In this document: one piece after another, positions 7,023-15,117 of the stretch
Layout: every line of letters begins with the position of its first letter
Numbering within the stretch: the stretch's first letter is position 1
DNA from: Deltaproteobacteria bacterium
Lineage (GTDB): Bacteria; Desulfobacterota; Syntrophia; Syntrophales; UBA5619
Direction: 5' to 3'
Assembly: GCA_026388345.1 (NCBI GenBank)
Contig: JAPLJY010000315.1
Span: 1-21,597, forward strand
DNA: 21,597 nt
The notes under the pieces: generated by a model
What the model was told of the DNA's origin: nothing
Seen by the model: only the letters and a program-made list of their open reading frames with translations
The model's database searches: none
Made by a program: the position numbers and the translations under genes

Positions 7023-10000
7023 TCATCTTGTGTCCAGAACTTGGCGGATCGCCTGAGACATTGCATCGATAGTCAGAGGTTTAAGGATCACTTTCCGGAT
7101 GCCTGCTTTATCCAGGACAGCCTGCTCCATGGTGTCGATTCCACCCGTGCAGAGGATAATGGGGATGTCCGGCCGGATCTGCATTAAAGCGCGGGCGAGT
7201 TCTACCCCGTCCATATGCGGCATGGCTTTATCCGTGATGACCAAGTCATAATCTATCTTATTGTTCTTGAAATCAGCGAGGGCCTCTGACGGATCGTTGT
7301 AAGCCTGGACGATGTACCCCAAATTCTCAAGCTGAATTCGAAAGATATATGTTAAGGCCTTTTCATCATCCACAAAAATGATCTTTTCTGTCCCTCTGTA
7401 AAAGACTTTCCTTTGTTCATCGACATACGCTACAGGTTTTTTAATCATAGGGATATAGATATTGAACGTTGTTCCCTTATCGAGGGCGCTGTCGACTGTT
7501 ACGGCCCCGTCATAGCTGCGGACGATTCCATAGACAACGGCCAAACCGAGGCCAGTGCCTTCCCCGATCTTTTTCGTGGTAAAGAAGGGATCGAAGATTC
7601 GATCGATGATCGCCTGCTCGATGCCATGGCCTGTATCGCTTACGGTCAACACCTGGTATTCGACGCCCTGCTTGAGGTCAGTGTGGGGTGTGGTCTCCTC
7701 AGCCCCGAATACGATTTTCGATAGGGAGACTTCAATAATGCCTCCCTTTTCTCTCATGGCGTGATAGGCATTTGTGCAAAGGTTTAAGATGATCTGATGG
7801 ATTTGGGTCGGATCTGCCTGGATAACGCCTGTCTCAGCGTCGATATGTTGGTGGATATCGATGGTTGGCGGCAAAGACGCCCGGAGCAGTTTCAGGGACT
7901 CTTTGATGATGGGGCCAATCTCCAGGGGTCGCTTCATTTGTTCAGTCTGGCGGCTGAAGGCCATGATCTGGGCCACCAGGTCCTTCGCTCGGGTGCTAGC
8001 GCGGAGGACCTCCTGAAGATATCCGATTGCGGGGTGGTCCGGTGGAAGATGGCGCATAAGGGTCAATTCCGTATAGCCCATGATACCCCCCAGGATATTG
8101 TTGAAATCATGGGCTATACCGCCAGCAAGTGTCCCGATGGCCTCCATCTTCTGGGCTTGGAGGAGCTGGTTTTGAAGCATTGCCTTTTCTTTCTTCGCCC
8201 GCTTGCGCTCGGTGATGTCACGGCACGAAACAATTCTCACGTCATGGCCCCGGTATTTTATCTGTTGCGATTCTGTCTCCCCCTCAAAAGTCGTGCCATC
8301 CTTCCGGACACCGGTCACCTCGATCGGTCCTGTTTCCTGCTGTTCCATCCGCTGATGGATGTGCGCCTGCGATTCGGGTGTCAGCAGTAAGTCCGGGCCA
8401 TTCCTGCCAATAAGCTCCTCCGGCTGCTCATACCCAAAGAGCCGCACAAACGCCATATTGACGTCCAGGATCATTCCCCGGTCATGGATCATGATCCCCT
8501 CAAGCGTCGCGTCTGACAGGCTGCGGAAACGATCTTCACTCTCTCGCAGCGCCAACTCCGTCTGCTTGCGTTCACTAATGTCGCGTACTAAGCTCACCCA
8601 ACCGATACGCGCACCCTGCTTGTCTGTGAGGTCGATAACACAATGTTCGGTTGGGAAGACTGTTCCATCTTTTCTTTTCATCTCGAATTCCGGCAAATAG
8701 CAGAAACCGTGTTCCTCTATGGTTGAGTAAAGATACTTCTGAAACTCAGTTCGCTTGACCTCACTGACGTGCAAAAAGTTTGTGTTACGGTCCAATATTT
8801 CTTCACGAGGATAACCAAACACCTCTGTCGTAGCTCGGTTGCATTCAATAATTTTGGGAGGAATGTTGGCATTCAGAATAAAGATCGCATCAAGTTGGTT
8901 GCGGAAGACTTTCTCAAACAACTCCTTGGATTCTCTCAGTGCCTCCTCTGCCCCCTTGCGCTCGGTGATGTCACGGGTCACAATGAGAATCTTGACCGGC
9001 TTGCCATCCTTGTCGCGCAAAAAGGAAAGGTTAACTTCCACCCAGACTGTGGAGCCATCCTTCCTGTATTCTTCCAACTCTAGAATGCGCGTCCTGCCTG
9101 GATCAGCCGTTCCACTGGCCTCCAGTTGCATTTCTCCTTCAAAGACGCTAAGACAGAGCCGCATGGATTCAGGGGTCAAGACCTGCTCAAGGGTCTGCTC
9201 CATGGCCTCCTCAGCGGTAAATCCACGGAGACGCATGCTCGCCGGACTGACATAAGTAAAGTGCAGATTCATATCCAAGATTGATATCAGGTCCGCCGTG
9301 CTTTCCGCGATCAAACGGTATTTTTCTTCGCTCTCCCGCACCGCCTCCTCGGCCTGTTTGCGTGCCGTAATGTCGCGTATTACGACATGCATCATTGGGT
9401 AGTCGGCAATCTGGATTAGGGTGCATGACAGCTCTGTCAGAATAGGGGTACGGGTGAGGTCATGTTTTTGGTGACTCCATTCGAATTTTGCTGAACCTTT
9501 TTCAAGTATAGCGGTTCGAATTTTTTTACCCATCTCTGATGATGGTGTTCCATTGAGCTGAAGTGCAGGTGCAAAATCAGAAGGTCTGTGTCCAATGACT
9601 TCAGATTTTCCCTGCAAACAAAATAATTCAACAAAAGCATCGTTACAATCGATTACCTTCCCTTCATGGTCTATTAGAATCTGGGCATCCAAGGATTTCT
9701 CAAATAGTGTCTTGAATCTTTCCTCGCTCCCTCGTAATGCCTCTTCCGCCCGCTTTCGCTCGGTGATGTCCCTGCTGGTGACCATTATTCCAAGAAGCTC
9801 CCCCGCCGCACCAAAGAAGGAATGGCCGAACGAATGAAGCCAGATATAGTGTCCATCTGAATGCCGGACACGGTACTCTACTTCACTGACTGTTTTCGTG
9901 CGGACTCCTTCCATGTATTCAGCCGCCACCCGATCCTGATCTTCGGGATGAATGCTGTCGAATGCACTCCTACCAATGACTTCATACTGGATTTCACCGA

Positions 10001-10229
10001 ATACTTTCTTGTAGGAAGGACTGGCGTATCTGACGATACCTTGAGCATCTACCTCGCTCACAATATCGCTCATATTCTCGGCGATGCGCCGATATCTCCC
10101 CTCGCTCTCCCGCAGAGTCTCTTCCACCCGTTTGCGCACTGATTCAGATTTCTCCAGCTCCTCAATCCTCTGCTTTAGAGAAGCCAGTTCTTGTATCAGT
10201 GTCTGCTTTGTCTTGGATTGATCTTTCAT
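7023..10229 (-). CDS. Hybrid sensor histidine kinase with five PAS domains and C-terminal receiver
   Basis: This 1068-residue protein has no transmembrane segment, so it is a cytoplasmic sensor. After an N-terminal coiled coil (about 1-40) come five PAS/PAC units (about 41-160, 168-292, 300-426, 435-556 and 565-678). Each ends in R-D-I-T/S-x-R-K and is joined by a short coil. The HisKA domain has the phospho-accepting His707 in G-G-I-A-H-D-F-N-N. The ATPase domain shows the N box (N816, N820), D-T-G-H-G (865-869) and G-T-G-L-G-L (891-896). The receiver carries D954/D955, the phospho-acceptor D1000 and K1050, all intact, so an internal relay is possible. No response regulator or output gene is adjacent, and the ligand is unknown. 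By eye its GC is lower than that of the flanking genes, which suggests later acquisition. AGGGG precedes the ATG. Confidence 0.95.
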   Translation of the reverse strand: MKDQSKTKQTLIQELASLKQRIEELEKSESVRKRVEETLRESEGRYRRIAENMSDIVSEVDAQGIVRYASPSYKKVFGEIQYEVIGRSAFDSIHPEDQDRVAAEYMEGVRTKTVSEVEYRVRHSDGHYIWLHSFGHSFFGAAGELLGIMVTSRDITERKRAEEALRGSEERFKTLFEKSLDAQILIDHEGKVIDCNDAFVELFCLQGKSEVIGHRPSDFAPALQLNGTPSSEMGKKIRTAILEKGSAKFEWSHQKHDLTRTPILTELSCTLIQIADYPMMHVVIRDITARKQAEEAVRESEEKYRLIAESTADLISILDMNLHFTYVSPASMRLRGFTAEEAMEQTLEQVLTPESMRLCLSVFEGEMQLEASGTADPGRTRILELEEYRKDGSTVWVEVNLSFLRDKDGKPVKILIVTRDITERKGAEEALRESKELFEKVFRNQLDAIFILNANIPPKIIECNRATTEVFGYPREEILDRNTNFLHVSEVKRTEFQKYLYSTIEEHGFCYLPEFEMKRKDGTVFPTEHCVIDLTDKQGARIGWVSLVRDISERKQTELALRESEDRFRSLSDATLEGIMIHDRGMILDVNMAFVRLFGYEQPEELIGRNGPDLLLTPESQAHIHQRMEQQETGPIEVTGVRKDGTTFEGETESQQIKYRGHDVRIVSCRDITERKRAKKEKAMLQNQLLQAQKMEAIGTLAGGIAHDFNNILGGIMGYTELTLMRHLPPDHPAIGYLQEVLRASTRAKDLVAQIMAFSRQTEQMKRPLEIGPIIKESLKLLRASLPPTIDIHQHIDAETGVIQADPTQIHQIILNLCTNAYHAMREKGGIIEVSLSKIVFGAEETTPHTDLKQGVEYQVLTVSDTGHGIEQAIIDRIFDPFFTTKKIGEGTGLGLAVVYGIVRSYDGAVTVDSALDKGTTFNIYIPMIKKPVAYVDEQRKVFYRGTEKIIFVDDEKALTYIFRIQLENLGYIVQAYNDPSEALADFKNNKIDYDLVITDKAMPHMDGVELARALMQIRPDIPIILCTGGIDTMEQAVLDKAGIRKVILKPLTIDAMSQAIRQVLDTR
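8202..8223 (-). repeat. 22-nt exact repeat, copy 1, at a PAS-PAC junction
   Basis: Bases 8202-8223 are identical to 8955-8976. On the minus strand both encode the R-D-I-T-E-R-K linker motif that ends a PAC unit. The offset is 753 nt, exactly 251 codons, so recombination between copies would remove two PAS domains in frame. Confidence 0.85.
8955..8976 (-). repeat. 22-nt exact repeat, copy 2, at a PAS-PAC junction
   Basis: This is the partner of the copy at 8202-8223. A shorter identical core of 14 nt recurs at 9757-9770, at the end of the first PAS unit, again in frame. Confidence 0.85.
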
Positions 10230-10332
10230 TGGGCTATCCCCTGTTTGTTAAGATGATCTGCTGTGAGGATAGAAAGATAACGAGCAACGGGAGTTGCCTG
10301 ATCGAAAATCCTCAGTAAACACCCTATAAATC

Positions 10333-10348
10333 TTCAATAGATATTGAA
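10333..10348. promoter_or_regulatory. AT-rich palindrome upstream of the sensor kinase gene
   Basis: TTCAAT-AGAT-ATTGAA forms a perfect 6-bp inverted repeat about 104 bp before the kinase start. It lies in the 257-nt gap shared with the end of vapC. It could be an operator or a small hairpin. A weak promoter-like pair on the minus strand overlaps this area, but none is convincing. Confidence 0.3.
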
Positions 10349-10486
10349 TACCATTCGAAAGGTTGGGTGTCCATAAAAATTACGCTGCGCTTGAGTACAG
10401 GAAGGCACGAATGCCCATGATCACCGGAAAAATCACCCTCCCGAAACTGCGCATTACAACCCATAAGGAGAAAGGGGGGCTTGTTT

Positions 10487-10924
10487 TCAGGCATCCGACC
10501 ATGGCGGCATGATCAGGAAACCCTCTTTCCTGGCTGCGTCACGGAGCCTGCGATCCAGGCAGACAAAGGTGTGTCCGCGGGGCTGCTTCCCCGCCCAAGT
10601 GAGGGCGGCGGCCAGTTGCAGGGCATCGGCAGCACACAGGGGGTGGCTCAGGAGGAGCCGTCCTGCCATGTCCCGCATTGCCTCGCCCGGCCGGACCTCT
10701 GTCCAGGCTTCGGCCAGCACGGCCAGCAGACGGATGGCCTGGTCCTCTTGCGATGTGGTCAGGATCGCCTCCCGACGCAGACGGGCGACGGCAGAGCGGC
10801 ACTCGGCGACCGTGCCCCACCAAGCGACCATTCCTCCGTCCAGACGGGCAATCTCCAGCATTCGCGGCGTCTCCGGTTCTTCAAGAAACAGGGGAATGAC
10901 GGCCGAGGCGTCCCAGAATTTCAT
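10487..10924 (-). CDS. vapC: PIN-domain toxin, VapC family
   Basis: This 145-residue PIN-domain ribonuclease is the toxin of a type II toxin-antitoxin pair. The acidic metal-binding residues expected for PIN nucleases are present: Asp5 in F-W-D-A-S-A, Glu41 in V-A-E-C-R-S-A, Asp100 in A-A-D-A-L-Q-L and Asp124 in C-L-D-R-R-L. VapC toxins cut tRNA or rRNA, but the target here is unknown. Its ATG overlaps the antitoxin stop by 4 nt (ATGA), so the two are translationally coupled. The catalytic set is intact, so it is probably active unless bound by the antitoxin. Confidence 0.92.
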   Translation of the reverse strand: MKFWDASAVIPLFLEEPETPRMLEIARLDGGMVAWWGTVAECRSAVARLRREAILTTSQEDQAIRLLAVLAEAWTEVRPGEAMRDMAGRLLLSHPLCAADALQLAAALTWAGKQPRGHTFVCLDRRLRDAARKEGFLIMPPWSDA

Positions 10925-11214
10925 CGGCCTTCCTCCCGCTCCTGAAGCAGGGCCATGCGTGCGACAGACTGCTTGTCTTTCATCCGGGGTTCCTCCCAGA
11001 AGAAATCCGGAATCTTGCCGGTGCCGATCCGAACGAGCCCGGCCCTTTCGAGATTCCGCAGTTCATCCGGCGTCTCTGTCTCCCCGGGCTGCAGCGGTAT
11101 GAGTTTGGCGATCGGCTTGCCCCGGTCGGTGACGATGATTTCCTCGCCTGCTTTCACGCCGGCCAGATACTCACTGAGAGACGCCTTTAATGCCGATACA
11201 GCTGCTGTTTTCAT
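10921..11214 (-). CDS. vapB: Antitoxin of Phd/YefM type, partner of VapC
   Basis: This 97-residue antitoxin has an N-terminal DNA-binding fold of Phd/YefM type (A-V-S-A-L-K-A-S-L-S-E-Y-L then V-T-D-R-G-K-P-I-A-K-L-I-P-L) and a charged, flexible C-terminal tail that would wrap the toxin. Three in-frame ATGs exist (11229, 11220 and 11214 on the minus strand). GGAGG at 11223-11227 has the right spacing (8 nt) only for 11214, so that start is chosen; the longer forms would contain their own ribosome site. Such antitoxins normally repress their own operon. Repeats around the -10 region just upstream fit this. Confidence 0.88.
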   Translation of the reverse strand: MKTAAVSALKASLSEYLAGVKAGEEIIVTDRGKPIAKLIPLQPGETETPDELRNLERAGLVRIGTGKIPDFFWEEPRMKDKQSVARMALLQEREEGR

Positions 11215-11215
11215 T

Positions 11216-11258
11216 TTCATGACCTCCATGGTTATACGTTCATGACCATAGTAGTCAC
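11216..11258 (-). promoter_or_regulatory. vapBC promoter with putative autoregulatory repeats
   Basis: On the minus strand a -10 TATAAC (11231-11236) lies 16 nt from a weak -35 GTGACT (11253-11258). Two copies of GGTCATGAA (11239-11247 and 11216-11224) are 23 bp apart, and a 5-bp inverted repeat (ATGGT 11228-11232, ACCAT 11245-11249) flanks the -10. This is a plausible binding site for the antitoxin or the complex. The -35 is poor, so the promoter call is tentative. Confidence 0.4.
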
Positions 11259-11317
11259 TTTTGTCGATGGATTCAAGTTTTTTCTTAAACGCCCCTCATA
11301 ATCGCATATGTGAGGCT

Positions 11318-11337
11318 CCCCACGGCAACCCGCGGGG
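11318..11337. repeat. CCGCGG-type hairpin repeat, copy A
   Basis: CCCC-A-CGG (11318-11325) pairs with CCG-C-GGGG (11330-11337) over a CAAC loop, with one mismatch. Its strand GCAACCCGCGG differs at one base from the reverse complement of the CCGCGGCTTGC core of the hairpins at 14955 and 15024. It is probably one member of a dispersed intergenic family. Confidence 0.5.
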
Positions 11338-11420
11338 TATCTCAGACCGCGAGGAACGAAGCAAGATTGGGGGAGCTTACCCCAAAATATTCAATCACTT
11401 GACAATTGTTCATGGAAATG

Positions 11421-11450
11421 AAAAAGGGGAACTTTTCGTCCCCCCTTTCT
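11421..11450 (-). terminator. Rho-independent terminator of the fbp-fba unit (possibly bidirectional)
   Basis: Read on the minus strand, AAAGGGG and CCCCTTT (11442-11448 with 11423-11429) form a 7-bp stem followed by a T-rich tract, about 30 nt after the fba stop. On the plus strand the same stem is followed by CTCTTTTT, so it could also stop transcription from the left. Confidence 0.65.
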
Positions 11451-11477
11451 CTTTTTATAACAGGACATCGTCAGGGT

Positions 11478-12875
11478 TTACGCCAGGCCGTCCGGGGGTT
11501 TTAAAGGGACATCCACGGGCGCCACGAAGCGGTTCACGGCCTCCAGGGTGTTGCCCACGTTGAGCTTCCGGAAGAGCAGGGTGAACTGCGCCTCCAGCTC
11601 GCCGCCCAGGGCCGCACGGACCGCTTGCGGGAGATCCCACATCTCCCGTTTGAAGGGGCCGATCCCCTTCTTCCTTGTCTTGTAGAAGAACTGCTCCTCC
11701 GTATCCCCCTCCTTCCGCTCGGAAGCCGCCTCCCGGCTCAGGTAGTCATAGATCCGCGCATGGAGGGCGGGCGGAAAGTTCGGGCTGTCATAGACGATAT
11801 TCTGGAATCCTGTGGCGAGATGGATCTCCGCCGTGCCGGTCGCGGGGAACCGGTCGAAGGCCTCATTGGGAAGTGTTGAGGCGCCGTGTTGCACCGCACC
11901 GGCCATGCCGTACTCGGCCCGCGCCGCCCTTGATAGCTTCTCCAGCGTGTCAAAATCGAGCTTGACCTTGGCGACGCTCCCGTCGGCCAGCGGAATCCCG
12001 CCGTGGGTCGTCCCCGTCTGGACGCTGATCTTGCTGATTCCCTTCAATGCCGTTCCGCTTTTGCGGAGGGTTTCAAGATATCCCTCCATGAAGGCCTGCA
12101 GCTCCTCCACCGTGCTGTTTTTGCCCCCGACCTCGCCGATCTCGCCGCCCACGGATACCGTAATCCCCGCCGGCTCCAGATCCCTGATCAGGGTCGTCAG
12201 TTCGGCGGCCAGGCTGAAGTTGAGCCGCTGCTGCTTTTTCACCGTCGCTTCCGTGAGATCTACAAGGGTTGAGGTATCGATGTCGATGTTGTAGAAACCG
12301 GCGTCAATCGCCTCCCAGATCAGGTCCTTGACGGCCTTGACCTCCCCCGCCGGATCCTTTGCGTACTTCTTGGCGCCCACCTGGAAGTGGTCGCCCTGGA
12401 TGAAGAGGGGTCCCCGGTATCCCGTCTTGACGGCCGCCGCCGTTACGGCACAGGTGTACTCCTCCGGCCGCTGGCGGGTGTAATCGATCTCCGACCGGGC
12501 GATCTCGAAGATCACCGCCCCGGTTCCCGCCGCCATGGCGGCCCGGAAGACCGCCTGGGCGGTGTCGTAGGTGAGGGCGCGGATGTTGATCGCCGGCACC
12601 GTAAAACCGGAGACGTCTCCCCGTCCCATCGCCTCGTAGAGCCCCTGGATCGAGGCGGAATGGATGCCCGCGCCCGCCGCCGCCGCGGCCCGGCGGATCA
12701 GCCAGCGGGCGGCTGCCCGCGTCTCCTCTCCGGGGGCAAAAACCGCAGTCCGGATCAGATCGTCGATCCGCTCCTCCCGGAGACGTTTCTCATTGAGAAT
12801 CCGGACGTCGCCCCCCGAAAGGGTCAGCACCCCCTCCATCGCCTTTTTCAGCAAATCCGTATTATCGAAGATCAT
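11478..12875 (-). CDS. fba: Class II (metal-dependent) fructose-bisphosphate aldolase, long form
   Basis: This is a 465-residue class II aldolase, which reversibly cleaves fructose-1,6-bisphosphate into dihydroxyacetone phosphate and glyceraldehyde-3-phosphate. Family motifs in order: F-T-V-P-A-I-N-I-R (91-99); Q-G-D-H-F-Q with catalytic Asp162 and metal ligand His163; G-G-E-I-G-E-V-G-G (243-251); T-H-G-G-I-P-L with metal-ligand candidate His291; and V-Q-H-G-A-S with His330. It is clearly longer than the usual 280-360 residues. A helical N-terminal extension of about 85 residues precedes the barrel, and a C-terminal region after about 365 follows it. It lies 58 nt after fbp in the same direction and ends at a terminator, so fbp-fba is a gluconeogenic operon. 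Action on a related ketose-bisphosphate cannot be excluded. Confidence 0.88.
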   Translation of the reverse strand: MIFDNTDLLKKAMEGVLTLSGGDVRILNEKRLREERIDDLIRTAVFAPGEETRAAARWLIRRAAAAAGAGIHSASIQGLYEAMGRGDVSGFTVPAINIRALTYDTAQAVFRAAMAAGTGAVIFEIARSEIDYTRQRPEEYTCAVTAAAVKTGYRGPLFIQGDHFQVGAKKYAKDPAGEVKAVKDLIWEAIDAGFYNIDIDTSTLVDLTEATVKKQQRLNFSLAAELTTLIRDLEPAGITVSVGGEIGEVGGKNSTVEELQAFMEGYLETLRKSGTALKGISKISVQTGTTHGGIPLADGSVAKVKLDFDTLEKLSRAARAEYGMAGAVQHGASTLPNEAFDRFPATGTAEIHLATGFQNIVYDSPNFPPALHARIYDYLSREAASERKEGDTEEQFFYKTRKKGIGPFKREMWDLPQAVRAALGGELEAQFTLLFRKLNVGNTLEAVNRFVAPVDVPLKPPDGLA

Positions 12876-12933
12876 AGACTCACCTCACTTATGCATGGGA
12901 AAGGCCCCTCGTTCACGGGCCGTACCTGATTCT

Positions 12934-13881
12934 TTATGATGATCCCGCCGCCAGAAATTCCATGGCCTTTCCCACCTCGAACCGGCTTCCGATGTAGATC
13001 GGAGAGCGCTGTTCCAGGTCGTCCACCCGGATGGAGAGGATCTCCTCCCTGCCGTCCGTGGCAACCCCCCCTGCCTGCTCGAGGATGAAGGCCATCGGTT
13101 GAAGCTCGAACAGGAGCCTGAGCTTCCCGTGGGGGCTCTTCTTCAGGGCGGGATAGGTGAAGAGCCCTCCCCGCTTGATCAGGATCTGGTTGATATCCGG
13201 TACGAACCCGCCGCTGTAGCGGAGCTTGTAACCCTCCGCTTCGAGATATTCCAGAAATTTCAGATGGTTTGCCGTGCAATCCTTCCGGAGACCCCCGGGG
13301 CTGTAGATGGAGCCGCGCTCCTTGATGGTGATATTTTCCTCGGAGAGGACGTACTCCCCCTCCCGGTTCAGGACGAACTCGTGGGCCCCTTTGCCTGCGG
13401 AGTAGACCATCGTGATGAGCGGCCCGTAGGTGATGTAGAGGGCCGCCACCATTGTATCCCTTCCCCGCGAAAAGACCGACTCTTTGTGGATGCCGATGAT
13501 CGTTCCGATGGCGAGGTTGGTGTCGACCAGCGAAGAACCGTCCAGCGGATCCGCCGTGACGAAGTATCTCTCCCGGCCCTTGCCGAGCAGGACGACGGCG
13601 TCCTGCTCCTCCGAGGCGTATTCCCGGACGAAGCCAGAAAACTGGAGCTGGTTCTTCAGGATCTCGTCGGAGCTCCGGTCGAGCGAGAGCTGTTCCTCCC
13701 CGTAAAGGTTCTTGAAACCGGCCAGCTTCCGGTTCGATTCATGGATCTTGGCGGAAATGTATTTTCCCGTCACCGCAATCTGCCAGATGAGCCGGCGGAG
13801 TTCTTCCTCCACGCCGGCCATCCACATCTGGCGCCGCAGATCGACGACAAACCTGGTGTGATCCGATATCCCCTCGCCCAT
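12934..13881 (-). CDS. fbp: Fructose-1,6-bisphosphatase, class I
   Basis: This 315-residue cytoplasmic phosphatase converts fructose-1,6-bisphosphate to fructose-6-phosphate, the committed step of gluconeogenesis. Class I motifs are intact: S-E-E-Q-D (90-94), the metal-binding D-P-L-D-G-S-S (111-117), Y-S-A-G-K-G-A-H-E-F (160-169) and K-L-R-L-L-F-E (253-259, with metal-ligand Glu259). The start at 13881 follows GGAGG with a 9-nt gap. A longer reading from 13935 would need a TTG codon and adds 18 residues without family likeness, so it is rejected. It is the first gene of the fbp-fba unit, with a promoter and leader hairpin upstream. Confidence 0.95.
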   Translation of the reverse strand: MGEGISDHTRFVVDLRRQMWMAGVEEELRRLIWQIAVTGKYISAKIHESNRKLAGFKNLYGEEQLSLDRSSDEILKNQLQFSGFVREYASEEQDAVVLLGKGRERYFVTADPLDGSSLVDTNLAIGTIIGIHKESVFSRGRDTMVAALYITYGPLITMVYSAGKGAHEFVLNREGEYVLSEENITIKERGSIYSPGGLRKDCTANHLKFLEYLEAEGYKLRYSGGFVPDINQILIKRGGLFTYPALKKSPHGKLRLLFELQPMAFILEQAGGVATDGREEILSIRVDDLEQRSPIYIGSRFEVGKAMEFLAAGSS

Positions 13882-13968
13882 TGTTCGTTTCCTCCGTGAA
13901 TTGAAGAGAAATGCCGCCTGATCGAGCTGTTGCAAGAGTATTTTGTCTTAAGAGCCCGGGAAATGATC

Positions 13969-13997
13969 CGCGCCGGCGTTTTTTCCCGCCCGGCGCG
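13969..13997 (-). promoter_or_regulatory. GC-rich leader hairpin of fbp
   Basis: CGCGCCGG (13969-13976) and CCGGCGCG (13990-13997) form an 8-bp stem with a 13-nt loop holding a run of six T on the plus strand. It lies in the 5' leader of fbp, about 90 nt before the start. On the plus strand it is followed by TTTTTG and would look like a terminator, but no plus-strand gene precedes it. Confidence 0.45.
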
Positions 13998-14011
13998 TTT
14001 TTGCCGGACTA

Positions 14012-14040
14012 TAAATAAAAAATTATCGGTAAGAATGCAA
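14012..14040 (-). promoter_or_regulatory. Putative sigma70 promoter of fbp-fba
   Basis: On the minus strand TTGCAT (14035-14040) and TATTTA (14012-14017) are separated by 17 nt in an AT-rich stretch. The predicted transcript would start near 14005, giving a leader of about 125 nt. Confidence 0.45.
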
Positions 14041-14092
14041 TCTCTTTTTACCATTCCGGCAGGGAAAAGAGAACCCGCGGTCGGCTCGGTTA

Positions 14093-14121
14093 TTGACATC
14101 CGGCGGCATTCATTATAGACA
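14093..14121 (+). promoter_or_regulatory. Putative promoter of the glycerophosphodiesterase gene
   Basis: The -35 is a consensus TTGACA (14093-14098). The -10 is either TAGACA (14116-14121, spacer 17) or TATAGA (14114-14119, spacer 15). It lies about 95 nt before the start codon and is divergent from the fbp promoter. Confidence 0.5.
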
Positions 14122-14216
14122 AAAGACATTCTTCGCGATCCCTTTGAGCCGCCCCCGATCCGACCGGGACGGATCCCGACCGGGGAGCGAAGGCCCTTCG
14201 GATCGGAAAGGAAACG

Positions 14217-14933
14217 ATGGATTCATTTCTGAAAATCGCGCACCGGGGATATTCGTCCAGATATCCGGAAAATACGATTCTGGCGTTTGAGAAGGCCGTC
14301 GCAGCCGGAGCGGACATGATCGAGCTGGATGTGCACCTCTCGCAGGACGGGCGGCTTGTCGTCATCCATGACGAGAGGATCGATCGCACGGCGGATGGAA
14401 CGGGGGCCGTGGCCGGCCTCTCGCTGGCGGAGCTGAAACGTTACAATTACAGCAACCGGATGGCGGAGCTCGGTTTTGTCGAAATCCCGACGCTCGATGA
14501 GGTGATCGCTTGGGCCGGAGACCGGGTGATGCTCAATATCGAGATCAAGAACTGCCCCGTCCGGAACGAGGGGATCGAGCAAAAACTGGCCGATCTGCTT
14601 CAGGAGACGCATTTTATGGACCGCGCCGTCGTCTCCTCCTTCGACCATTACGCACTCGCCGAGATGAAGCGGATTGCCGGTTCCGTTCGGACGGGCATGC
14701 TCTACGATTCGGTCTGGATCCGCTTCGCGGATGAAGTTCGGGCGCTCGGCGTTTTTTCCGTCCACCCCGGCGCGGATGCCGTCGAAGCGGGACAGCTACG
14801 GTGGGCAAAATCCTGCGGCATTCAGGTCTATCCGTGGGTCGTAAAGGACCGGGAAACCCTGAAGGCGTACCGTGCTTCGGGTTATGTGGACGGCGCGATG
14901 GTGAACGACCTCGCCCTGTTTTCTGGACATTGA
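14217..14933 (+). CDS. Cytoplasmic glycerophosphodiester phosphodiesterase
   Basis: This 238-residue GDPD-family enzyme hydrolyses glycerophosphodiesters (for example glycerophosphoethanolamine) to sn-glycerol-3-phosphate and an alcohol. Catalytic and metal-binding residues are visible: His9 and Arg10 in H-R-G, P-E-N-T (17-20), Glu36 and Asp38 in E-L-D, His51 in V-I-H-D-E, and Glu109/Lys111 in I-E-I-K. There is no signal peptide and the length fits the UgpQ-like cytoplasmic class. AAGGA precedes the ATG, and a TTGACA promoter lies about 95 nt upstream. It is a single-gene unit, convergent with pfkA. Salvage of lipid head groups or imported diesters is the likely role. Confidence 0.92.
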   Translation: MDSFLKIAHRGYSSRYPENTILAFEKAVAAGADMIELDVHLSQDGRLVVIHDERIDRTADGTGAVAGLSLAELKRYNYSNRMAELGFVEIPTLDEVIAWAGDRVMLNIEIKNCPVRNEGIEQKLADLLQETHFMDRAVVSSFDHYALAEMKRIAGSVRTGMLYDSVWIRFADEVRALGVFSVHPGADAVEAGQLRWAKSCGIQVYPWVVKDRETLKAYRASGYVDGAMVNDLALFSGH

Positions 14934-14952
14934 ATCCGCCCGCGAGCATATT

Positions 14953-14973
14953 CCCCGCGGCTTGCCAAAGGGG
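14953..14973. repeat. CCGCGG-type hairpin repeat, copy B
   Basis: The core CCGCGGCTTGC (14955-14965) is flanked by CCCC (14953-14956) and GGGG (14970-14973), which can pair. The same 11-nt core recurs 69 nt downstream. It sits between the convergent GDPD and pfkA genes. Confidence 0.5.
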
Positions 14974-15014
14974 TAAGCGAGCAAAAACGATATGGTTTGT
15001 TCATCTTAAGGATC

Positions 15015-15047
15015 GAAGATTCTCCGCGGCTTGCTGAGGAGATCTTC
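15015..15047. repeat. CCGCGG-type hairpin repeat, copy C (possible terminator)
   Basis: GAAGA-T-TCTCC (15015-15025) pairs with GGAGA-TCTTC (15038-15047), ten pairs with one bulge, around a loop holding the rest of the CCGCGGCTTGC core (15024-15034). It lies between two convergent genes and could end transcription from both sides, although no T-run follows. Confidence 0.5.
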
Positions 15048-15117
15048 AATTCCGGCGCCGGCCACGAAATCCGTGGGCATCCTCCTCACTTGATTTACAG
15101 AATAGGGCAAGATGTCC

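Larger units (their letters stand above)
13882..14216. other. 335-nt divergent regulatory region between fbp and the GDPD gene
   Basis: No gene is present. The region holds a minus-strand promoter and leader hairpin for fbp and a plus-strand promoter for the phosphodiesterase gene (listed separately). Near its right end GATCCG (14157-14162) and CGGATC (14170-14175) form a small stem, within an imperfect tandem copy of gatccgaccggg that ends in the ribosome site AAGGAAACG. Confidence 0.5.

Noticed and set aside
8202..9770. CRISPR-like repeated units
   Set aside because: The repeats lie in a coding frame, encode the conserved PAC end motif, and are hundreds of bases apart.
13969..14003. Plus-strand rho-independent terminator (GC hairpin plus TTTTT)
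   Set aside because: No plus-strand gene precedes it; on the relevant minus strand it lies in the fbp leader.
14130..14216. Possible tRNA or riboswitch before the GDPD gene
   Set aside because: Only a 6-bp stem and an imperfect tandem repeat are present; there is no cloverleaf or known aptamer core.
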